Part shown: in pieces, positions 7,867-16,909 of the stretch | Position numbering within the stretch: position 1 is the stretch's first letter | Layout: each line of letters begins with the position of its first letter | Source: Effrenium voratum | Lineage: Eukaryota > Sar > Dinophyceae > Suessiales > Symbiodiniaceae | Direction of reading: 5' to 3' | NCBI GenBank assembly: GCA_963377175.1 | Contig: CAUJNA010001241.1 | Span: forward strand, 16,001-80,000 | DNA length: 64,000 nucleotides | The notes under the pieces: generated by a model | Seen by the model: the letters and a program-made list of their open reading frames with translations, nothing else | What the model was told of the DNA's origin: nothing | Database searches by the model: none | Made by a program: the position numbers and the translations under genes

Positions 7867-8700
7867 ATGAGATTTCGTAAAATATATATCAACAGTGCTT
7901 ATCGTGATTTGAATGACAGTAAATCTACATCAGACTTTGTTATTAATTTAAGAGAGCAACAGGAATGCGGACCTAATACTAAAATGATTTGTCACGAAGT
8001 ATCTATCGCTAATTCATTTTATCCAATTGAAGATAATTTAAATAACAGATTATATTTAACATTAGGAGGGATATTAATAGGAGCACCAGTATATTATTTT
8101 ATTGTAGCACCGGATAAAGGTAGTTATATAGGTAGTGAATTAGCAACCGAATTACAAAATAAATTGAATATTGCTACTAATGGAACTGATGGAAATAGTG
8201 ATTTTTTTACTTGTAGTTATTCATTAAAAACAAATAATATAACTATAAGTTGTAATTATATTTCTTATTTTTTTATAATCCATACAGATAAAGAATTAAA
8301 AACAAATTACAGCTTTGGTATTGATTATGATAGAGATTATCCTAATAGTATTAATGACGTTTTAGGTAATACTATTGAAAAAATCAATTATGCAGCCGAC
8401 CCGTTCGTTAGTGGTTTTGTGTCATTTCTACCTGTAAAAAATATTTATATTCATTGTAATGAATTAAGTAATGGCAACCAGTTATGTAGTTTCGGGACTT
8501 CATCAATAATAAAGAAAGTGCCCGTTTTAACCTCATTCGGTAATTTAATCTATGATAATGAACTGATATTAAATGATGCTAATGACGTGAGTATGCGTTC
8601 GTTAAATCGTCTTCATTTTAGATTTACTGATGCATCGGGTAGAGTTTTAAATATGAATGGGACTACATCTTCATTCTCTTTAACATTTTTTGAGGGTTAG
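7867..8700 (+). CDS. Putative minor capsid (penton-like) protein
   Basis: A 277-residue beta-rich protein. Its N-terminus RKIYINSAYRDLNDSKSTSDFVINL has the S-x-x-R-D...S-x-x-F-x-V pattern seen at the start of minor capsid or penton proteins of PLVs and related viruses. The middle has alternating strands and Gly/Asn turns, and the C-terminus is LHFRFTDASGRVLNMNG. Such proteins fill the five-fold vertices with a single jelly roll. Its position beside the major capsid, lipase-like and fibre genes supports a virion role. The penton assignment is based on pattern and context; structure comparison would be decisive. Confidence 0.65.
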   Translation: MRFRKIYINSAYRDLNDSKSTSDFVINLREQQECGPNTKMICHEVSIANSFYPIEDNLNNRLYLTLGGILIGAPVYYFIVAPDKGSYIGSELATELQNKLNIATNGTDGNSDFFTCSYSLKTNNITISCNYISYFFIIHTDKELKTNYSFGIDYDRDYPNSINDVLGNTIEKINYAADPFVSGFVSFLPVKNIYIHCNELSNGNQLCSFGTSSIIKKVPVLTSFGNLIYDNELILNDANDVSMRSLNRLHFRFTDASGRVLNMNGTTSSFSLTFFEG

Positions 8701-8744
8701 AAAAAGTATATAAACGCTAATTAATATATATTAGTAGTGTAAAA

Positions 8745-9428
8745 ATGGTGAATTATAGTAATGGGAAGATATACAAAATATGGGATAATGGTTATAATAT
8801 GTGCTATGTTGGTTCTACAACTCAATCATTAAGTAGAAGAATGGAAAAGCATAGAAGTGATTATAAAAAATATATTGAATCGAAATTAAAGTTCCTATCT
8901 GCTTATGATATATTTGATAAATACGGGGTTTTAAACTGTAAGATTGAATTATTAGAAGAATACCCTTGTAATAACCGTGAAGAATTAGTCGCACGTGAGG
9001 GACACCATCAAAGAGAATGTGATTGTATAAATAAAAACCTGATGGGGAGGTCGCCAAAGGAATACTATGAGACAAATAAACACGACTTACTTGAAAAACA
9101 TAGAATATACCGAGAAGAAAATGCAGAGTATTTAAGATTTCAAAAGCAAATATACAGGGAGTTAAACAACAGCAAAGTCAAAGAATCACAGAAGCAATGG
9201 CGAGAAAACAATACAGACACTATAAGAGAGAACAAACAAATATATTATGATAATAATAAAGAAAATATATTAGATAAAAAGAAGCTCTATTATGAGAATA
9301 ATAAGGATAAGATAAATAAAGTTATTCAATGTGAGTGTGGTAGTTCTTGTATGAAAAAGGGTAAACATAGACACGAAACATCATTGAAGCACCAACAATA
9401 TTTAAAGTCATTGACATCTACTGAATAA
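8745..9428 (+). CDS. GIY-YIG endonuclease
   Basis: The 227-residue protein opens with a GIY-YIG nuclease domain (residues 1-95): GKIYKIWDN corresponds to the GIY half, MCYVGSTTQSLSRRMEKH gives the YVGSTT half with the catalytic Arg, and ELLEEYPCNNREELVAREGHH gives the distal Glu region. The middle has repeats of the type Y-Y-E/D-N-N-K-E/D that may form a helical DNA-contacting linker. The C-terminus CECGSSCMKKGKHRHETSLKHQ is a small zinc-finger-like Cys/His cluster. Family knowledge points to a DNA nuclease, possibly of homing type. It is not inside another gene, so it may be free-standing. Confidence 0.8.
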   Translation: MVNYSNGKIYKIWDNGYNMCYVGSTTQSLSRRMEKHRSDYKKYIESKLKFLSAYDIFDKYGVLNCKIELLEEYPCNNREELVAREGHHQRECDCINKNLMGRSPKEYYETNKHDLLEKHRIYREENAEYLRFQKQIYRELNNSKVKESQKQWRENNTDTIRENKQIYYDNNKENILDKKKLYYENNKDKINKVIQCECGSSCMKKGKHRHETSLKHQQYLKSLTSTE

Positions 9429-9431
9429 ATA

Positions 9432-9474
9432 TTATATTATATAATTCATCATAAAAATTAATTATATAATATAA
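9432..9474. terminator. 15-bp hairpin after the GIY-YIG gene
   Basis: A perfect inverted repeat (9432-9446 and 9460-9474) with a 13-nt loop fills the gap between the GIY-YIG stop and the next start at 9479. It is the longest stem among the intergenic hairpins seen in this element. Confidence 0.55.
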
Positions 9475-9478
9475 ATAT

Positions 9479-10054
9479 ATGAGTAAAATAGAGGTGGTAG
9501 ATGTTATTAGTGAAAATAATGAATCAGTAGAAGAAGTTAAACCTGTTGAGAATAATGAAGTAGTTGAAGAAGTTAAACCTGATGAGAATAATGAAGTAGT
9601 TGATGAAGTTAAACCTGTTGAGAATAATGAAGTAGTTGAAAAAGAATTTACTGTTAAAAAGCAAATGAAGGAGAAAATGAACTGTCCTACTTGTGGAACT
9701 TTAATGACTGCTTACAACTATAAGTATAAACACGCTTGTCGAGGAATAAAGAAGGGTACTAACAAAGTTATAGATTTAAACAAACCAATTAGAAAAAAGG
9801 TCATCAATCCAGTCCAAGCAGAAGAATTCAAAGAAGATGTTTATAACAGAGTAAAAAGCGATATTCCAAAAGTGGATGAACAAGAAATAGAAAAGCGTGT
9901 TCAACAAAAAGTTGAAGAAAGGTTAAAACAACATATAGAAAGCACAGCAAATAAAGTGTTTGAAACCGCAAAAGATAGATATAATAATATGAAACAACAA
10001 AAGTTGGAAAAGAAGCAAGAACATATTAATAAATTAGTATCAAAAATTATTTAA
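9479..10054 (+). CDS. Acidic-repeat protein with zinc finger and coiled coil
   Basis: A 191-residue protein. Residues about 15-60 are four copies of an acidic 12-residue unit (VVEEVKPVENNE). A CxxC...H...C cluster follows (MNCPTCGTLMTAYNYKYKHACRG) at about residues 66-88 and probably binds zinc. The last 80 residues are charged and helical with heptad-like patterning, suggesting a coiled coil. No known family is recognised. The layout could fit a virion core or DNA-associated protein; this is inference. It is the first of three similarly charged genes in a row on the plus strand. Confidence 0.65.
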   Translation: MSKIEVVDVISENNESVEEVKPVENNEVVEEVKPDENNEVVDEVKPVENNEVVEKEFTVKKQMKEKMNCPTCGTLMTAYNYKYKHACRGIKKGTNKVIDLNKPIRKKVINPVQAEEFKEDVYNRVKSDIPKVDEQEIEKRVQQKVEERLKQHIESTANKVFETAKDRYNNMKQQKLEKKQEHINKLVSKII

Positions 10055-10088
10055 TAAATAAATTATTTAATCTAATTATTATTATATA

Positions 10089-10553
10089 ATGATTATTGAT
10101 AAAAAACAATTGCTTATGCACCGTAGAGAAATTTATGACAATGTTGTAAAGAGAATAACAGAACCACAAAATAAAGACAAGCCGAATATCAGTGAAGTTA
10201 TTGATAGAAAAGCAGTATTTGAAACAAACAAACCAAAAAAGAAGAATAAATATAAATCAACTCAACATTACTATTATGAAGGAGACAACAAGGCACACCA
10301 ACCCAATTATACATATTTGAAAGAATTACAAGAACAATTAGAATATCATAGCGCTAAAAAAGATTATGCTGTATTTCAAAATAAAAGAAGATATCAAGAA
10401 GAAGCACAGGCGTATTTTAATGAAATCCAAAGGTTGGAAAGTGAAAAATTGAGACATCACCCATCAAGTGAAACTGGTAAATCCTATTCAGAAATTATTA
10501 AGAAGAAGAAAGGAATAATCAATCAATTAAGACAAGATTTTGATTTTGATTAA
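10089..10553 (+). CDS. Basic hypothetical protein, paralogue of next gene's N-terminus
   Basis: A 154-residue basic, helical protein with no known domain. Its N-terminal 45 residues resemble those of the next gene at 10608: both have a V/I-K-x-I-T...K-x-x-I-x-x-V-I-D-R-x-A pattern (here NISEVIDRKAVF, there NIRDVIDRNAYY). The pair may come from a duplication and share a docking segment. The start is preceded by TCTAATTATTATTATATA, a form of the morphogenesis-class motif. Confidence 0.6.
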   Translation: MIIDKKQLLMHRREIYDNVVKRITEPQNKDKPNISEVIDRKAVFETNKPKKKNKYKSTQHYYYEGDNKAHQPNYTYLKELQEQLEYHSAKKDYAVFQNKRRYQEEAQAYFNEIQRLESEKLRHHPSSETGKSYSEIIKKKKGIINQLRQDFDFD

Positions 10554-10561
10554 ATTACTTG

Positions 10562-10597
10562 AATTAATTAGATTAATAAATTATAATCTAATTAATT
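10562..10597. terminator. 14-bp hairpin between two charged-protein genes
   Basis: A perfect inverted repeat (10562-10575 and 10584-10597) with an 8-nt loop lies between the stop at 10553 and the start at 10608. The right arm overlaps ATCTAATTAATTTTATA, a promoter-like motif for the next gene, so this hairpin may also have two roles. Confidence 0.55.
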
Positions 10598-10607
10598 TTA
10601 TATACCA

Positions 10608-11684
10608 ATGAGATTAGACGATACACAGATGAAAACATTAAAATCTCAATTAAGATTAAGACCGTCTTATAATGAACTGATAAAGGAAATTACAAAGGAA
10701 GAATATAAAAATAAGAATATAAGAGATGTAATAGACAGAAACGCTTATTATTTTCGTGATAGTCCATTAGGAACAGTTTATGATAATAATACAGTAGATT
10801 TGAGACAACAACACTTTCAAAAAATGTTAGATGGGAAAAATCAAACAGAACAGTTTGATATAGCGAAGGACGATGAAATGGATGATTTAAGAGATGAAGC
10901 AACAGAAGCGCTGGATGCTACAATGGACGAAGCAGAAGAACACCACGAACAACAAATCAGTTATATTTCTCAAAGCGTTAGAAAACAACATTTTGATGAT
11001 ATGAACCAAAGGTTACAAAGAATGAAACAAACTGATGAAAGTTTAGGTCAAGATTTAGCAAATATATTTCAAGGAACACAAGCATTTCAAGATATGGCAA
11101 ATCTTAACGCAACAGTTGCTTCAAGTTCTTCCCAGTCGCCAGAGGCAGTAGCAAAAGTAATTAAACCATCAAAAACGAAAAAAGCAGAATCAAAAGCAAA
11201 AGCAAAAGCAAAGGCGTCATTGGAATCAATAACAATGGATGAAAGCGAGACAATGGCGATAGAAAGCATCAGAGATGACGCACAAAAACGACAAGAACGA
11301 GACGCACCAGAAGAGATGAGACCAAAAGCAAAAAGTAAAACGAACAAAGAAGAAAAAAAGAAGATGCTAAAAGCAATACAGCACACTCCTGAAATAGCGC
11401 AAGGTGCTTCATCTGGATTGCGACCTGACAAAGATAAAGACGACAAGACACCTGAAATAACCAAACCAAAAAAGACAATACAAAAAGACAAAACCGCACC
11501 CTCAAGAATGAATATACAACTGTTGGACGAAGCATTCAAAGAAGGATTGAACAAAGGGAAAATAACAAAAAATGAATTTAGTAAATACAAAGATATGTTT
11601 GATAAATGGAAAAACAACAAAAACAAAAAGGACGATATAAAACCAATTCAATCATTATATCGTGAATTAATATATAAGAAATAA
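10608..11684 (+). CDS. Charged, Lys/Ala-rich hypothetical protein (358 aa)
   Basis: A 358-residue hydrophilic protein. Residues 1-60 resemble the N-terminus of the preceding gene product (shared NIRDVIDRNA-type core). Residues about 80-150 are acidic and helical. Residues about 185-260 are low-complexity Lys/Ala/Ser/Glu stretches (KAKAKAKAS). The C-terminal 60 residues form a more ordered basic helix region (LLDEAFKEGLNKGKITKNEF). It might package or condense DNA, as basic core proteins of DNA viruses do, but no family is recognised. The plus-strand run ends here and meets a minus-strand gene at 11776. Confidence 0.6.
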   Translation: MRLDDTQMKTLKSQLRLRPSYNELIKEITKEEYKNKNIRDVIDRNAYYFRDSPLGTVYDNNTVDLRQQHFQKMLDGKNQTEQFDIAKDDEMDDLRDEATEALDATMDEAEEHHEQQISYISQSVRKQHFDDMNQRLQRMKQTDESLGQDLANIFQGTQAFQDMANLNATVASSSSQSPEAVAKVIKPSKTKKAESKAKAKAKASLESITMDESETMAIESIRDDAQKRQERDAPEEMRPKAKSKTNKEEKKKMLKAIQHTPEIAQGASSGLRPDKDKDDKTPEITKPKKTIQKDKTAPSRMNIQLLDEAFKEGLNKGKITKNEFSKYKDMFDKWKNNKNKKDDIKPIQSLYRELIYKK

Positions 11685-11744
11685 CAAACATGATTTAGAC
11701 ATAAAATAATGAAGATAAAGAAAAACAAAAAGAAAATCTAAAAC

Positions 11745-11771
11745 AATATTATTTTTCGTTAAAATAATATT
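11745..11771. terminator. Hairpin between convergent genes
   Basis: An 11-bp inverted repeat (11745-11755 and 11761-11771) with the loop TCGTT region lies between the plus-strand gene ending at 11684 and the minus-strand gene ending at 11776. It probably marks the 3' ends of both transcripts. Confidence 0.5.
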
Positions 11772-11775
11772 ATTT

Positions 11776-12060
11776 TCAATTAGCAACAGCAACCATCGCA
11801 TATTCATGCTTGTATTTCCTGCTATGGTGATACTTTGGTTTATCTTCATCTCCCTTTTTCTCCTCTGTTTCCTTTGCTTCTCTCTCCGCTTTTTTCTTGT
11901 GATACAATGCTTTCCCTGTTATTCTTTTTCTCGCCCTCACAGTATCCATATATTCGGGGTCTTCTTCCTTTCTTTTATGATAATATAGTCGGCAATATAA
12001 AGCCATCTGTTCTTTGATTTCTGCCAATGTCATATCTTCTGGTTTCTTTTGCGTGGTCAT
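11776..12060 (-). CDS. Small basic Tyr/His-rich protein (94 aa)
   Basis: A 94-residue helical protein with the segment MALYCRLYYHKRKEEDPEYMDTVRARKR, a Y-x-x-K-R-x-E-D-P-E-Y pattern of a type I associate with short basic proteins in algal DNA viruses, followed by a Lys/Glu-rich tail. It may bind DNA, but the function is not known. It is the only minus-strand gene in the right half of the viral element. It starts close to the presumed promoter of the replication gene, so the two may share regulation. Confidence 0.55.
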   Translation of the reverse strand: MTTQKKPEDMTLAEIKEQMALYCRLYYHKRKEEDPEYMDTVRARKRITGKALYHKKKAEREAKETEEKKGDEDKPKYHHSRKYKHEYAMVAVAN

Positions 12061-12130
12061 TTTATTCTAATATTATAAGATAATATGTCTTTAAGACTGT
12101 TTGAAGTGGTGCGCTTTAATTAAAGTTTAT

Positions 12131-12150
12131 GACAAAAGGCATTTAAAGAG
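12131..12150 (+). promoter_or_regulatory. Weak match to the TTTAAAG replication-class promoter motif
   Basis: GACAAAAGGCATTTAAAGAG lies about 36-55 bp before the ATG at 12186 and is followed by an AT-rich TATA-like stretch. It resembles the stronger AAAAAGGGTTTAAAGACAT element before the genes at 16334 and 17878. Confidence 0.35.
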
Positions 12151-12185
12151 TTAGTAATTTAATATATTATAATATAGCTATAAAT

Positions 12186-15100
12186 ATGACTAAAAAAAAA
12201 CATCAGAGTATATTTACAGAACCTGAGAAACACAAGAGACAGTAAAATAGGCAAAGTCCCGCCTGACATACAAACAAAAATCAACAAAATCGTTGATTTG
12301 TATGAAGACCGCAAGATTTCACAATACGGCACCGCAATGAACCTGATAAAGGACATCAGTCAGACCGACACAAGAAGCGAGAGAAAGAACGGATTAAAGA
12401 AATACGAAAAGGCAATGGCAAAGTATGAAGACGCAGAACCAATAACTGAAAGGATGGCAAAAACAGCAAAAAAGGCAAGAACAGGCAAGGAAGCGAAAGC
12501 GGTTGTAAAAAAACACGACAAACAACCTATTTTTAAAAGAAAGGCAATATCAGGATTAGCAAGTAAAGCAAAGGAGTTATACAAGAACAGAAAAACTTAT
12601 GATGTGAAATTTATGTTGTTTTCTATTGTTGATAGGGACGGAACAAAGAAACCAGCATTTAAGTTAGATGGTATAGCATACTACCCAATTATGCTTAAAC
12701 CAAAGGGTAGTAGAGAGAGAGCGGTAGGTGAAGCCAATGTGAAAGCTAATCCGTTCATTGAAACCTTAGTCAGTAGAAAAATAAGGAAATATAACGAAGA
12801 TGAAAGGCATTTATTCAGAAAAGTTATGTTGATAATGAATACGAGTAGCGAATTTCAAGAGTTAGGGCATATGATAGACTACGCTGATGCAATTAGAATT
12901 GAAAGCGTTGAGCTGGTTGATATTGACACCGCAGACTTTGATGAGAGAGATGAACCGTTAAGACAGAGCGGTCAAAATGTAAGCATCTATTACAGATACA
13001 TTCAAACCCAAGTAGATACCGAATCACTGACTATAAAACAGGCATTACAGAAAAAGAATTACAAAGAAAATGAATGTTGGATTAATGCATTACTTGAAAA
13101 CTTTGAAGGGTCAAATTTAATGAGAGAGAAAAGGCAACGGAAGGATACCAAAACCCTCACGCGTGATAAAGTGCTTGAACTGCTGGAAATGAATGAAGAA
13201 GAATTTATTAATAATGGAGCTTCTGTAAATCAAATGGATAAGGTATTTAAGTTTTTCAATATTCCAGTTAGACTTTATAATTTCATAGGAAATCTAATTT
13301 ATGAATATAACCCTAACAACTACTTAAATGGCAAAGTAAAAATGTTCAGAGGATTAGTTAAAAACAATCATATTTATTTGTTAAACCACGATTTGGAAAC
13401 ATTGTGCCAAAAAACACCAGATGACACGTTCAAAGCACCGACAACAGGCAAATTTTACATCACTGACAAAAACGAACCTCTTGAATACAAAATATTTAGC
13501 AATGTAGATGAGCTACTACAAATGAGAGAGCAGGATGAATACGCACTGATTCATTCTGAAAATGATATGGTAAAGGTCTTCCATCAACTCAATGATGCAG
13601 GATATAAGCCTTATATTAAGTATGGCAATTCCGGACAAATTGCAAATATTATGTGTAAGTTTTATTATAAACAACTCAAAAAATATGTCAAATATAATAT
13701 TGTATCACAGAGCTTATCAAAAGATAGGATGGATGAAGATGTGGAAGTGGATGATGGAACAACATATAATAATATTGTTAAGGCAATGTTTAAATTACAA
13801 AAAGAAATGTTTAAACAAAACCATTTATCATATTACAATGATGTTGATATACAGATATTGAAAGACTGTAAAACAATTGTCCCCATTGGTAGGATGCCTT
13901 GCACCCCAGCGCTCGGGCAACAAAATTGCCCAAGCGGTTATTTTATCAAAGATGTAGCAAGTAACAATTTATGCGAGATTGACATTAGAAAGGCTTTTAC
14001 ACATGCTGGATGCTGTATTAAATACATACCTAGATTTACAGAGTTTGATATTTTCAAACCTTTTAAGAATGAGTGTGATGTCAATGAGTTAAACAGTTTG
14101 ACTTTATACATTGTGGAAGTGTATGAGGGCAACATCTTTTTCAGTAAAAAATATAACTTGGTGTATGGAAAGTTTTTAAAACAGTTAATTAAACATAATG
14201 TAAAATTAAAAATATTATGGTATAAGCAACCTAACCATGTATATAAAGTAAATTACAAAAAAATAATTGATGAACTGTATGATACAAAACTGTCTGATAA
14301 CGAAGACCTGAATAAGCAACTCCATAAGAAAATATTTAACATTAGCGCTGGTATGCTTGAAAAATCGCATAACACTTCGCAAAAAAGCAGTGTATTTAGT
14401 TCATTGAAAGAAGCCTGTTACTACCATAGCCTATATGGTGGCAAGATTTACACTATCAGCAAGTGCCAATTGGAATTGGTAGAAGTAGATGAAGATAGCT
14501 CTCAATTAGAAGAATCTCCTGTTGGTGAAACATACTATGTGTTGAATGTTGCTGACAAAAAAGTTTTAACTAACGGATTTATCTATATCAAAGAATTGCT
14601 ATTACAATATCATAATTTCAAAATGTATGAAGCTTACAAAACAATGACTGATAATAATGTCAAGGTGTATAGTGTTAAAACAGATGCCTTCACTATTCAT
14701 GAAGATGATTTAGATAAAGTTTTTCGTTTTCAATTATTTGGAAGAAGCAATGGACTGCTGAAATGTGGTAATGAGATAGGCGATTGGAGGATAGAAGATA
14801 AAAAACATATCCAACTACCCACCAACTCATATACATATAAATATAATGAAGTTCCGGAAATACCTAAAATCAAAAATTTCAATATTGATGTTCAAGATGA
14901 ATGGAATACAGAAGAAATATGTAAGAAGATTATTAAACAAAACCCAGTGATTATAAAAGGTAAATTCCCGGGCACAGGCAAAAGTTATATTGGCGAATAC
15001 TTTCAAAAGATGAATAAGAATGTTTTATTTGTAGTTCCAACTAACCGGCTTTTACAAGAAAAAGAAGTAGAAGCCACCACTTACAATAAGTTTTTTAGCA

Positions 15101-16251
15101 TTGCCGTTCATGAAGATGTCGGAGAGAAATTGCCACAGTATGATTACTCGCCCTTTGATGTAATTGTATTTGATGAAATCTATATGTCAAATTTGTATGT
15201 TCTTAATAAAGTAAGGTTATTTATTCAAAATAATCCTGATAAAATTGTAATTGCTACCGGTGATGTAAAGCAGTTGCAAGGGGTGGAAGCAATGACCAAC
15301 TGCCAAGACCCAGCGACATATATGGATAATTGCTTAGATACAATTTTTAAATACAACATCTTTTTAACAGTATGTAAGAGAGTAGGAGCAAAAGATAGCG
15401 AAGAAGGAGAAAGAAACAGGAAGATAATTAATGATATGTATGATGACTTCTGGGAAAAGAAACTGCCTATCAATGAAATAATACCTAAATATTTTGAAAT
15501 AACTAATGATATAATGGCATCAGAGCATAACATCGCTTATACTAATATTAGGTGTAGAAATGTAGCAAGTGAAATCAGAGACAGATTAAACATAAATGCC
15601 AAATATGTAGTAGGTGATATTCTGATTGCCAGAAAATGGATACAAAAGCCGAGGGTGAATGTAAATTTGAGATACAGGATTACACATATACAAGATGATG
15701 AATTAGGAAAACAAATCACATTACAAAATATAGCAAGGGAAGAAGATAAATTTATGTTGTTTGAACCTATTGTAGATGCTAATTTCATTTATTCATATTG
15801 TGCAACATGCCATTCTTCACAGGGTTCAAGTGTGAAAGAAAGCATGACAATTCATGAATGGAATTTACCATTTGTAAATCGTGAGTGGCTTTGGACTTCT
15901 ATTACAAGGTGCGTTGATTTCAGAAAAGTCAGATTTTTCAAGAACGATGACTTTGAAAAGCAATTGAATAAAAATATGATAATGAGATATTTTAAGAATA
16001 AAGTAGAAAATTATAAAATACAGGATAGGAAAGCAAAGAGAGAAATCAATGAAGAGGAATACATAACTGCCGAATGGTGCTTGGATAATTTCAAGAACAG
16101 ATGCCAGAAGTGTAATACACCATTTAACTTTGAAACTAAACAAGGTAAATTGTGTAGCAACTTTACCGCACAAAGGCTTTGTAATGATACAAGCCATGAA
16201 ATAGATAATTGCGTCGGTTATTGCTACTATTGTAATGTATCAGCACATTAA
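12186..16251 (+). CDS. Large replication protein: PolB-like domain fused to SF1 helicase
   Basis: The main open frame (from about 12298) encodes about 1,317 residues. Residues 260-380 contain ENECWINALLENF and KNNHIYLLNHDLE, a region I associate with viral/organellar family B polymerases. The palm-like part has CEIDIRKAFTHAG (about 558, motif A-like), a Lys/Asn helix (about 690) and YSVKTDAFTI (about 789, motif C-like, with DA in place of DTD). An SF1 helicase follows: Walker A GKFPGTGKSY (about 888), Walker B VIVFDEIYM (about 954), IATGDVKQLQ (about 984), CHSSQGSS (about 1168) and WTSITRC (about 1199). A Cys-rich tail of about 50 residues ends it. The long frame has no nearby ATG. An ATG at 12186 begins a compatible N-terminus that stops at 12243-12245, so a one-base shift near 12240 is likely. 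Confidence 0.65.
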
Positions 16252-16280
16252 GATTTTAAGATTTTTATTTTAAAATCTTA
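16249..16280. terminator. Hairpin after the replication gene
   Basis: An 11-bp inverted repeat (16249-16259 and 16270-16280) begins at the stop codon of the replication gene and is followed directly by the promoter-like element of the next gene. Confidence 0.5.
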
Positions 16281-16325
16281 GTTTTAGACTAAAAAGGGTT
16301 TAAAGACATAATACCTATATATAGT
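16281..16325 (+). promoter_or_regulatory. Conserved replication-class promoter element, copy 1
   Basis: The core GACTAAAAAGGGTTTAAAG is followed by ACATAATACCTATATATA and ends shortly before the ATG at 16334. Nearly the same 45 bp recurs at 17824-17868 before the next gene but one. Conservation of non-coding DNA at a fixed distance from two starts supports a promoter. Confidence 0.65.
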
Positions 16326-16333
16326 AGAGAGTA

Positions 16334-16873
16334 ATGAAGGAACAAGAAGTGAATGATTATATTAATAAGAAATGCTATGACTGTTGCCATTTCAAAAAAG
16401 AGAATATGGAACTATACAAATTAAATTTACCTAATGGAATAATCAATAATATTATTGATTATGCTTTGGACGAAGAAAAATGTAGAATTTGTAAAAATTG
16501 GAGGTTTTATCAAGAATTAATCAAATGTCATTTGAACCATAAAAGGTTTCTTAAAACAAATGTTGAAGATGACATTATAATATTTTTAACTGTGTATGAA
16601 AGACCACCTTATAGTTATATTAGAGCATTTCTTAAAATCAGTAAGAAAAAGTATGACATGATTAACAGTGTATTATGGATGCTATTATATCATAGAAGGA
16701 CAGGCTTTGATTTAAAAGAAGATGTAAAAACATATATTGAACGTAAAAAGTTTAATGTTAAAAATACAGTGAGAGACATTAATATATTTTTTAAAATGAT
16801 GTTTGAAAGGAGCAAGATGTATCAAGCATTAAATAGTCATCAATTAACTTATTATCCTGAACTTAAATTATAA
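16334..16873 (+). CDS. Cys-containing hypothetical protein (179 aa)
   Basis: A 179-residue protein. Four Cys pairs near the N-terminus (CYDCCHF and CRICKNW) could form a zinc site. Between them, LNLPNGIINNIIDYAL has a faint F-box-like look, which I would not rely on. The C-terminal half is basic and helical (KKKYDMINSVLWMLLYHRR). No family is recognised. It lies between the replication protein and the integrase and has the strongest copy of the replication-class promoter motif. This suggests it is expressed with the replication genes. Confidence 0.6.
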   Translation: MKEQEVNDYINKKCYDCCHFKKENMELYKLNLPNGIINNIIDYALDEEKCRICKNWRFYQELIKCHLNHKRFLKTNVEDDIIIFLTVYERPPYSYIRAFLKISKKKYDMINSVLWMLLYHRRTGFDLKEDVKTYIERKKFNVKNTVRDINIFFKMMFERSKMYQALNSHQLTYYPELKL

Positions 16874-16909
16874 ATTATATTATCAATATAATAAATCTTA
16901 ATTTATTAT

